A DNA stretch of 12,760 bases, taken from the NCBI GenBank assembly GCA_027000765.1, contig JALTNJ010000182.1:1-12760 (forward strand), written 5' to 3'. Positions within the stretch are counted from its first letter, which is position 1. The number at the start of each line of letters is the position of its first letter. A model generated the notes under the pieces. It was not told where the DNA came from and ran no database searches. It was given only the letters and a program-made list of their open reading frames with translations. Origin of the DNA: Nitrososphaeria archaeon. Its GTDB lineage: Archaea > Thermoproteota > Nitrososphaeria > Geothermarchaeales > JDFR-13. This document shows, in pieces, positions 7,865 to 12,760 of the stretch. The position numbers and the translations under genes are program-made.

Positions 7865-7888
7865 CTATAGATGATGTGTTAGAGGAGT

Positions 7889-7899
7889 AAATAAAAAAT
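7889..7899 (-). terminator. T-rich terminator for the M20 peptidase gene
   Basis: On the minus strand ATTTTTTATTT lies 13 bases past the stop codon of the peptidase gene, a typical archaeal T-tract end in this convergent intergenic gap. Confidence 0.45.
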
Positions 7900-7911
7900 G
7901 GGAGATATGGT

Positions 7912-9171
7912 TTAGAAGGGATTTGAGGAAATTAGGTTATAAGAGGCTTTTAGAAGAACCTCCCCAACCTTCTTAATGTCATCAACAGAAACACGCTCAT
8001 CATATGAGTGTATCCTCCCAGGCTCTCCAGGCCCGTAGATAACTGCGTCACTACCTACTTTCCTGAAGAAACGTCCATCAGTTGCACCTGCAACGAGGTG
8101 TTTAGTGACCTCGAAGCCCATAACATCCTTACTGGCCTCTAAGATACTCTGGATAATCGGGCTGTCAGGATCTGTATAACTCGGGTTCTCTCCCCTATCA
8201 CTAATTATCTTCGCACTACCATCATACTTGGCTAGGATATCCTCAACCATCTTCCTAACATCATCTTTCGTCCATCCATGTGGAATTCTTATATCTACAT
8301 CGATCTCAGCCCAGGAGGGAACTATGTTTATTTTGTCTCCACCCCGTATCATCCCAACATTTATAGAGAGACTTTTATATAGCCTAGAGAGACTGGGTTT
8401 TTTGAAATATTGCGCGACAATGAAGCCGCTATTCTCAACAACATCTTTAAGCTTCTCCGGGACATCAACAGTCTTCTCACTAAGCTTGTATATCTCGTCA
8501 CCTATCTTCAATACCTTCATAATCGCGTTATCCCCTACATGTGGAGATAGGCTTGCATGGGCTGGAAAACCCTCTACCCTAATCGTAATGTTATATACTC
8601 CCTTCTCCCCAATCTCAAGCCTGAAGCTCGTCGAAGGCTCACCAATAACTACATACTTAGGTCGAATACCTACTTTATCGATTAGGTATCTGGTCCCCAG
8701 CCTACCCCCAGTCTCCTCATCAGGAACTAGAGATAAGCCTATCCTCCTCGGCAAACCTTCCCAATACCTAGTTAATATCTCGAATACCTTGATCGTGGCC
8801 GCTACACCAGCCTTCATATCACTTGAACCACGTCCATATAAGTATCCGTCTATAATCTCTCCACCAAAAGGGTCTACAGTCCATTTAGAACGCTCTCCAA
8901 TTGGAACCACATCAATATGGCCGTTGAAATGCAGGAAGTCATGCTCCTCATCTCTCCCAGATTTGAGATATAGCGTTATAACCCCCTTCTCAGGCTCATA
9001 GGCCTCATAGTTTAGACCAGCGTCGTTAAAATAGTCCCTAAGGAACCCCGTTATCTCGGTCATGTCTCCAGGAGGGTTTACACTGGGGATCTTCACAAGC
9101 TCCTGAGTCAACTTTATTAAATCATCTTCCTCCTCCTTAAACTTCCTCATCAGGAAATCCGCATCTACCAT
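7912..9171 (-). CDS. M20-family metallopeptidase/deacylase (ArgE/DapE/ACY1-like)
   Basis: This 419-residue protein has the full M20 co-catalytic zinc set: H85 in HFNGHIDVVP, D118 in GRGSSDMKAG, E152-E153 in PDEETGG, E178 in IGEPS and H388 in GRIHSYDERV. GFPAHAS (201-207) marks the lid/dimerisation domain with its conserved His205. Length and motif order fit the DapE-ArgE type deacylases, which remove acyl groups from amino acids such as N-succinyl-diaminopimelate or N-acetylornithine; carboxypeptidases share the fold, so the substrate is open. The start is ATG 9171. TATA-like TATAGTATAA (9197-9206) predicts transcription a few bases upstream, so the message is nearly leaderless. It converges with the aconitase-family gene and stands alone on its strand apart from the guide RNA gene upstream. 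Confidence 0.92.
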   Translation of the reverse strand: MVDADFLMRKFKEEEDDLIKLTQELVKIPSVNPPGDMTEITGFLRDYFNDAGLNYEAYEPEKGVITLYLKSGRDEEHDFLHFNGHIDVVPIGERSKWTVDPFGGEIIDGYLYGRGSSDMKAGVAATIKVFEILTRYWEGLPRRIGLSLVPDEETGGRLGTRYLIDKVGIRPKYVVIGEPSTSFRLEIGEKGVYNITIRVEGFPAHASLSPHVGDNAIMKVLKIGDEIYKLSEKTVDVPEKLKDVVENSGFIVAQYFKKPSLSRLYKSLSINVGMIRGGDKINIVPSWAEIDVDIRIPHGWTKDDVRKMVEDILAKYDGSAKIISDRGENPSYTDPDSPIIQSILEASKDVMGFEVTKHLVAGATDGRFFRKVGSDAVIYGPGEPGRIHSYDERVSVDDIKKVGEVLLKASYNLISSNPF

Positions 9172-9196
9172 AGTGCATCCACTCGGTAAACAACTC

Positions 9197-9206
9197 TATA
9201 GTATAA
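9197..9206 (-). promoter_or_regulatory. TATA-like box for the M20 peptidase gene
   Basis: The minus strand reads TTATACTATA. Its centre is about 31 bases before ATG 9171, which predicts a transcript with a leader of about five bases. Confidence 0.45.
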
Positions 9207-9274
9207 CCTAATATAAGGTAACACTGCAAATAAAAACTTTCATATCTTAATACAGCAGTAAATACAAGAATAGG

Positions 9275-9354
9275 GGATGTACCCCGCCAGACCGACACCT
9301 ACTCATTGAGATGCCTTATCAGCATACCCTCGTAGGTGCGTGAGTGGCGGGGCC
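9275..9354 (-). ncRNA. Archaeal H/ACA pseudouridylation guide RNA (single hairpin with kink-turn)
   Basis: All parts of an archaeal H/ACA sRNA appear in order on the minus strand. The lower stem is CCCCGCCA (9352-9345) with TGGCGGGG (9289-9282), 8 pairs. The left guide is CTCAC (9344-9340) and the right guide CGGTC (9294-9290). The upper stem is GCACCTAC (9339-9332) with GTAGGTGT (9302-9295), 8 pairs with one G-U. A kink-turn follows: GA (9331-9330) opposite GA (9304-9303), with a 3-base bulge AAT (9307-9305). The outer stem GGG(T)ATGC/GCATCTC closes the loop TGATAAG (9321-9315). The ACA box (9280-9278) lies 14 bases from the top of the pocket. Guides pair fully with GACCG-U-C-GUGAG, which I recall from archaeal 23S rRNA just past the peptidyl-transferase loop; by my count the U is near E. 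coli 2593. It lies in the gap between divergent genes. Exact ends are approximate. Confidence 0.85.
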
Positions 9355-9376
9355 AAACTATATTATTTACCTTGGA

Positions 9377-9390
9377 AAATTAAAGTTAGA
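9377..9390 (-). promoter_or_regulatory. Candidate TATA box for the H/ACA RNA
   Basis: The minus strand reads TCTAACTTTAATTTTCC across this stretch. The TTTAATTTT core is centred about 28 bases before the predicted RNA 5' end (about 9354), the right distance for an independent promoter. A T-rich tract (minus, about 9240-9229) beyond the ACA box could end the transcript. Confidence 0.4.
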
Positions 9391-9481
9391 ATGTAGGTTT
9401 ATTACGTTAAAATAAATCTGGATGACTATACACTATACTATTATTAGGATGGAGAGCAGGGTATAGACTCTATCTGCATCT

Positions 9482-9490
9482 GGAGGTGAT
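9482..9490 (+). promoter_or_regulatory. Strong Shine-Dalgarno site for the ECF S component
   Basis: GGAGGTGAT lies seven bases before ATG 9498. It decides the start, because the nearer ATG at 9491 is in a frame that stops after five codons. The strong site implies a leadered transcript; AAAATAAAT (9409-9417) is a weak candidate TATA box. Confidence 0.8.
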
Positions 9491-9497
9491 ATGATAC

Positions 9498-10241
9498 ATG
9501 AAGATTAGGGAGATGGTCTCAGCCAACCCAATACTTCAGATAACCTACTCAGCGATAATGACGGTAATAGTATTCATCTTTACAGTTGTCTTCAACGTAT
9601 ATATCGTTCAGACAAGAGGCTACTTCAACATCGGTGAGACAGGAGTCTACATAGCAGCGATAACAGGCGGTCCATTCGTGGGTATGGTGGCCGGCGGCTT
9701 TGGGTCAATGCTTAGCGATGTAGTACTTGGATATTCACAGTATGCACCTGGAACACTCGTTGTAAAAGGTGTTGAGGGGTTTGTCGTTGGATACCTTGCG
9801 ATGAAGCTTGAGACCATCTTTAGGGGGAAGGGTAAGAGGCCTATTGGAGTATTGCTGGGAATATTATTTGGTATACTCATGTATATAATCGGTAAGGAGT
9901 TTTATGTAGGCACTGCAGAGATATCGATAAACTTGTTTGGAGCAAACACGATGACCATTGACTTCTCAGAGGTAATATGGGGATTATCAGCAGTGATAAT
10001 AATTATCCTAGTAATAGGATTATCATGGATGAAACCCAACTACATTGGATACATATTATCTACAATAGTAGGTGGGATGACTATGGTATTAGGATACTTT
10101 TTATATGAACAAGTTATACTAGGAGTAGCTGCATTGGCTGAAGTACCTTTCAACACTATGCAGATGTCTATAGGGACAGCGCTCTCACTATTAGTAGTGA
10201 GTACAGTAGAAAAAATATGGATAGAGAAAAAGGAGAAATAA
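9498..10241 (+). CDS. ECF-type transporter S component (PF07155-like), enlarged
   Basis: This 247-residue integral membrane protein has about seven hydrophobic segments (roughly 13-37, 48-70, 84-101, 116-132, 157-177, 182-203, 219-236). The segment from GYFNIGETGVYIAA through FVGMVAGGFGSMLSDVVLGY to TLVVKGVEGFVVGYL (41-100) is the recognisable core of ECF S components of the riboflavin/UPF0397-like group: substrate-binding membrane subunits that pair with an ECF energising module to import vitamins or precursors. Usual S components are about 170-200 residues; residues about 134-180 look like an insertion carrying an extra membrane helix. No ECF ATPase or EcfT gene is nearby, so it probably shares a module encoded elsewhere. 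The ligand cannot be inferred, and no known riboswitch was found upstream. It converges with the secreted-protein gene, the stops 19 bases apart. Confidence 0.8.
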   Translation: MKIREMVSANPILQITYSAIMTVIVFIFTVVFNVYIVQTRGYFNIGETGVYIAAITGGPFVGMVAGGFGSMLSDVVLGYSQYAPGTLVVKGVEGFVVGYLAMKLETIFRGKGKRPIGVLLGILFGILMYIIGKEFYVGTAEISINLFGANTMTIDFSEVIWGLSAVIIIILVIGLSWMKPNYIGYILSTIVGGMTMVLGYFLYEQVILGVAALAEVPFNTMQMSIGTALSLLVVSTVEKIWIEKKEK

Positions 10242-10242
10242 G

Positions 10243-10276
10243 GGAGATGTGGCTACTAAATTAGCAGCCGCATCCC
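10243..10276. terminator. Inverted repeat between convergent genes
   Basis: GATGTGGCT (10246-10254) can pair with AGCCGCATC (10266-10274), nine pairs including one G-T, extended by flanking G and C runs with one bulged A, around an 11-base AT-rich loop. It follows the ECF S stop directly and overlaps the last codons of the opposite gene. It could end transcription or stabilise the 3' ends, but there is no T-run, so the role is uncertain. Confidence 0.35.
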
Positions 10277-10929
10277 ACTGCAAACATCCCGTAGCCCTGG
10301 GTCGATATACCGTCGACAACAGCTGATACAGAGATTGAGCCTAGAGTCCTAACCTTCTTAAGAGACTTGCCCTTGAAGTTAGGCGCTCCATGTCCCTTAA
10401 ACTGATGACCCATGCCCTCCCCTGCCTCAGCACTGGAGTGCATAGCCTCACCACCTTCCATTTCACCACTATTCCTCATGGGCTTCCTAAACTGTGCACC
10501 CGTGAACACGATGGACACTGTGGCGCCATCATCATTTACGGCCGTGATCTCACCACTTACAAAGCCATATTCATCTACAACAGCAGATCCAGATACATTG
10601 TCTAGGACTGTGATAGTGGTATTCTCATCAGCGATCTTATAAACCAGCTTACCACCAGTTATCTCATAGTATTTGTTAACATCATCCATATCCACTGGAG
10701 AGATCTTTATCCTACCTGCAATAAGATATACGGTGCCGTCCTCTGCCTGTGTCTTAGCGATAAAATGAACTATCCTCGTTACATTACCTGTCTCTCCATC
10801 CTCGGTAGACGGTGAGAACATATATGCCTGTCCAGTGTACGCTGCTACAGCATCGGTATACATTGCTACGGCGAATAAGGCCACTATAAATATGGCCAAT
10901 ATCCCTAAACCAATTTTCTTACCATCCAT
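10261..10929 (-). CDS. Secreted or membrane-anchored protein with Met/His-rich linker and C-terminal CGC
   Basis: This is a 222-residue protein counted from ATG 10929 (a TTG lies just before it). A short basic start and a hydrophobic segment (about 7-30, ending AVAAYTG) form a signal peptide or anchor. The mature part looks beta-rich: a domain about 35-148 with TRIVHFIAKTQ, TVYLIAGRIKI and a GSAVVDEYGFVSGEI strand pair, then a low-complexity linker (about 152-186) rich in Gly, Met, His and Glu, then a strand LGSISVSAVVDG and the ending FAVGCGC. The only cysteines are C220 and C222 at the very end. The linker and CGC suggest metal binding or a covalent tether, which is inference. I do not recognise the family. 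GGTGAT (10935-10940, minus) five bases upstream supports ATG 10929. It is divergent from the membrane-protein gene, with a shared TATA-like element between them. Confidence 0.75.
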   Translation of the reverse strand: MDGKKIGLGILAIFIVALFAVAMYTDAVAAYTGQAYMFSPSTEDGETGNVTRIVHFIAKTQAEDGTVYLIAGRIKISPVDMDDVNKYYEITGGKLVYKIADENTTITVLDNVSGSAVVDEYGFVSGEITAVNDDGATVSIVFTGAQFRKPMRNSGEMEGGEAMHSSAEAGEGMGHQFKGHGAPNFKGKSLKKVRTLGSISVSAVVDGISTQGYGMFAVGCGC

Positions 10930-10959
10930 CAAACATCACCACTAAATCAAGGTTGGGTG

Positions 10960-10968
10960 TATTTAAGA
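10960..10968. promoter_or_regulatory. Near-symmetric TATA-like element between divergent genes
   Basis: TATTTAAGA on plus, TCTTAAATA on minus. Its centre (about 10964) lies 38 bases before ATG 11002 and about 35 before ATG 10929 on the other strand. One element could thus serve both directions; no second AT-rich box is visible in the 72-base gap. Confidence 0.45.
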
Positions 10969-11001
10969 GCCTTATGAACCATTCATATAGACGAATCGTC
11001 T

Positions 11002-11796
11002 ATGTATACAAGGAATTTTCTATATGTATATCCAGGGACAATATCTATTATTATAATGAGCAGTATACTCTACACGATATGCGGTCTTTGGGGTGAAGCA
11101 ACTCTAAACATGATTATATATCTCATATCATCTGTTTCTCAAATGGGTAAACTTAGGCCTGATCTAGCCATGATAATGTTCGCGGACAATATCCTCACCC
11201 TATTATCAGGAGTGACGGCGCTCGCTATAGGAATATTCCTAGGTCTTAGATACCTTGATATAAAGGATAGGCTTGTACTTTACATGTCCATCTCCTTTCT
11301 ACTCATTGGAATAGGCATTATACTTGAGCCAGCCACAACAATGTTGATGGTCAAGAGATATATCCGGCATACCGCCATAATAGAGATACCTGCTACAGCC
11401 ACAATTAGGACGCTGTGGATCACCTCACTAATACTTCAGATAATTGGGTTCCTAGGGATAATAGCATCATACTATAGGACACTGACTCCAAGGGATTATG
11501 AGGTAACCCTCTCTGCATTAGGAATAGCATACTTAGGTATTATTGGGGCAGTGCCATATCTTATACTCCTCATTCTAGCTTCATACCTCTCTTCCATAAC
11601 CCTATCCAGATACATATTATATAAGACAAAAGGTAACCTCATTATATTCATCGGGTTCACCGCTTTAATGCTAAGCTATATAATGATTATACTCTCCTTG
11701 ATTGAGCCATACCTATCTATCGGTGCTGAACTATCTCGGTTCATCGGATACATACTCATGCTAGTGATATTTATAACTCCGCCAGAGGAGAAGTAG
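11002..11796 (+). CDS. Multi-pass membrane protein of unknown function
   Basis: This 264-residue protein is almost entirely hydrophobic, with about seven membrane segments (roughly 12-30, 61-83, 91-110, 134-155, 170-198, 211-232, 241-259) and short loops. There are no cofactor, transporter or enzyme motifs that I recognise and only one cysteine (C27). The start is ATG 11002, with no clear Shine-Dalgarno site, so a short leader is likely from the TATA-like element at 10960. Its stop (TAG 11794-11796) directly abuts the ATG of the next gene, a small winged-helix protein, so the two are almost certainly cotranscribed and probably act together, for example as a membrane-linked regulatory pair (inference). 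Confidence 0.75.
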   Translation: MYTRNFLYVYPGTISIIIMSSILYTICGLWGEATLNMIIYLISSVSQMGKLRPDLAMIMFADNILTLLSGVTALAIGIFLGLRYLDIKDRLVLYMSISFLLIGIGIILEPATTMLMVKRYIRHTAIIEIPATATIRTLWITSLILQIIGFLGIIASYYRTLTPRDYEVTLSALGIAYLGIIGAVPYLILLILASYLSSITLSRYILYKTKGNLIIFIGFTALMLSYIMIILSLIEPYLSIGAELSRFIGYILMLVIFITPPEEK

Positions 11797-12084
11797 ATGA
11801 AGAAGGGGAAGATGCAGTATCGAAGTAGGATAAGGATACTTTATGACATAATTGAGAATATTCATTATCTTAGGGAGGAGGAGGGTAGGGCCCCACCCAC
11901 TAGAGTGATGTTTTTTGCAAACCTGTCTTACGAGAGGTTTACAGAGTATTTGGAGGAGTTGAAGAATAGAGATATCGTCTCCGAAGATGAATATGGCCTA
12001 TATTTAACTCAGAAAGGCATGAAGTTTAGAGACGAACTTAAGAAAACGCTTATGTCCCTAAGGGCATTTGGATTCGAGCTCTAG
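11797..12084 (+). CDS. Small winged-helix DNA-binding protein (HTH_45/COG3432-like)
   Basis: This 95-residue protein has the layout of archaeal single-domain winged-helix regulators: a basic start with RSRIRILYDIIENI (9-22), a second helix with TRVMFFANLSYERFTEYLEEL (35-55) holding the recognition helix, then DIVSEDEYGLYLTQKGMKFRDEL (59-81), in which Y66-G-L-Y-L-T-Q-K-G is the wing followed by the last helix. The pattern (sensing of ANLSY, then LT-x-KG) is characteristic of the PF14947 group, small transcription regulators thought to bind DNA as dimers. Its ATG follows the stop of the membrane-protein gene with no gap, showing tight coupling. It converges with the ABC permease gene 14 bases away. 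Its target is unknown; autoregulation of the divergent promoter at 10960 is a reasonable guess. Confidence 0.8.
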   Translation: MKKGKMQYRSRIRILYDIIENIHYLREEEGRAPPTRVMFFANLSYERFTEYLEELKNRDIVSEDEYGLYLTQKGMKFRDELKKTLMSLRAFGFEL

Positions 12085-12098
12085 ATGAGGTATCATCC

Positions 12099-12760
12099 TT
12101 ATTCATATCTTAGTGCAACGACTGGCATGACCTTCGATGCTCTATAAGCAGGTATTAAACCACCTACAATCCCTACGAAAGCCGCCATACCCATGGACAG
12201 CCCGATGAGCTCGGGGGTAATAGCTGGAGAAGCGTGGAGAACCACCCTACCAAGCCTAAATGATTTGGATGCTAGGATATATGCGCCTATCGTCCCAATG
12301 GATATCCCTGTCAAACCTCCTATGATACTCATTATAGTGGCTTCAGTCAATATCAATATCATTATATGTAGGCTTGAGTAGCCTATAGCCTTTAAAACCC
12401 CTATCTCCCTAGTGCGTTCAATAACTGATGTAAACATCGTAGCCATAATCCCAGTGACAGCCACTACAAATGCTGAGATAGATAGTGAGAAGAGGAGGAA
12501 GTTAAGTGTATTAATAACAGATCCAACTGACTGGGCTATCCTCTCGAAAGCCACGACCTCAACTAGATCCTTATACCTATCTTTAATTGACTCTGTAACC
12601 GAGGAGATATAATGCGAATCCTTTACAGTAACTAATACACCAGAATATTTAGACATTCCTAGAATAGCTCGTCCAGCCTCCAGAGGGAGAAATACGGTTG
12701 CATCAGGGTTCATGACAAGGGCGTTTCCATATCTATCTAGTATCCCGATTACCCGGATAT
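12099..12760 (-). CDS. ABC transporter permease, MacB/FtsX type (C-terminal part; 5' end outside window)
   Basis: The frame is open through the right edge: codons upstream of the first internal ATG (12713) read RVIGILDRYGNALV, the usual MacB-core segment before the PL motif, so the gene is cut by the window and not shorter in nature. Counting from that Met, the extracytoplasmic core runs to about 60. Membrane segments follow at about 68-96, 114-148 and 165-190. REIGVLKAIGYS (102-113) between the first two is the cytoplasmic coupling region that contacts the ATPase. The end, PAYRASKVMPVVALRYE, is standard for this family. Members work with a MacB/LolD-type ATPase, not seen here, in export or mechanotransmission. 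It converges with the winged-helix gene; the substrate is unknown. Confidence 0.9.
   Translation of the reverse strand, partial: IRVIGILDRYGNALVMNPDATVFLPLEAGRAILGMSKYSGVLVTVKDSHYISSVTESIKDRYKDLVEVVAFERIAQSVGSVINTLNFLLFSLSISAFVVAVTGIMATMFTSVIERTREIGVLKAIGYSSLHIMILILTEATIMSIIGGLTGISIGTIGAYILASKSFRLGRVVLHASPAITPELIGLSMGMAAFVGIVGGLIPAYRASKVMPVVALRYE

Noticed and set aside
7869..7877. Possible box C (ATGATGT) of a C/D guide RNA downstream of the aconitase-family gene
   Set aside because: There is no box D, no C'/D' pair and no terminal stem within 80 bases.
8228..9001. Long plus-strand open frame (257 codons) opposite the M20 peptidase
   Set aside because: Its translation is a Ser/Pro/Thr-rich antisense shadow with no motif, while the minus strand encodes every M20 zinc ligand.
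9273..9285. Local hairpin GGGG-ATGTA-CCCC suggesting an alternating riboswitch-like structure
   Set aside because: It competes with the lower stem of the guide RNA, but it includes the ACA box, and the 8-pair lower stem is much stronger. It is probably incidental.
9305..9335. Plus-strand resemblance to a TPP riboswitch (TGAGAT ... ATACCC) upstream of an ECF S component
   Set aside because: The other conserved half of the TPP aptamer is absent, and the long nested stems are incompatible with its fold; the minus-strand H/ACA reading explains every element.
9421..9475. Short direct repeat ACTATAC-ACTATAC and a bulged ATAG/CTAT hairpin in the ECF S leader
   Set aside because: Both are too short and AT-rich to distinguish from chance; no known aptamer core is present.

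Overview
This window reads as a chromosomal piece of a thermophilic archaeon, most likely a crenarchaeote-type member of the Thermoproteota. The signs are AT-rich TATA-like boxes about 25 bases before start codons, several apparently leaderless genes, frequent TTG and GTG starts, heavy AGG/AGA and ATA codon use, a MoeA fused to a periplasmic-binding-protein-like domain, and an archaeal H/ACA guide RNA. The lineage is inferred from style and gene content; no rRNA is present to confirm it.

Left part (1-5440, almost all minus strand): a molybdenum/tungsten cofactor block. In transcription order it holds a Nudix hydrolase, moaA (first step of molybdopterin synthesis, with an unusual C-terminal cluster site), a stand-alone moeA, a second moeA fused to a COG1910-type binding domain (8-base overlap with the first), and a membrane-anchored thioredoxin-fold protein with no cysteines. 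The last codons of a plus-strand gene lie at the left edge. The block plausibly makes molybdopterin and inserts molybdate or tungstate, with two MoeA proteins that may differ in metal choice or regulation.

Middle (5566-9171): a plus-strand metallo-beta-lactamase-fold hydrolase, a plus-strand aconitase-superfamily large subunit (isopropylmalate/homoaconitate dehydratase type) without a nearby small subunit, and a convergent minus-strand M20 peptidase/deacylase of the ArgE/DapE group.

Intergenic 9172-9497: this 326-base gap is not empty. On the minus strand it holds what I read as a complete single-hairpin archaeal H/ACA pseudouridylation guide RNA: lower stem, guide pocket, upper stem, textbook kink-turn and ACA box 14 bases from the pocket. 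From memory of the 23S rRNA, its two 5-base guides match, without mismatch, the conserved sequence just downstream of the peptidyl-transferase loop.

Right part (9498-12760): an ECF-type vitamin transporter S component (plus); a convergent secreted or anchored protein with a Met/His-rich linker and a terminal Cys-Gly-Cys (minus); a divergently transcribed pair of multi-pass membrane protein and small winged-helix protein (plus); and the C-terminal part of a MacB/FtsX-type ABC permease (minus) running off the right edge. No tRNA, rRNA, CRISPR array, insertion sequence or phage gene was recognised.
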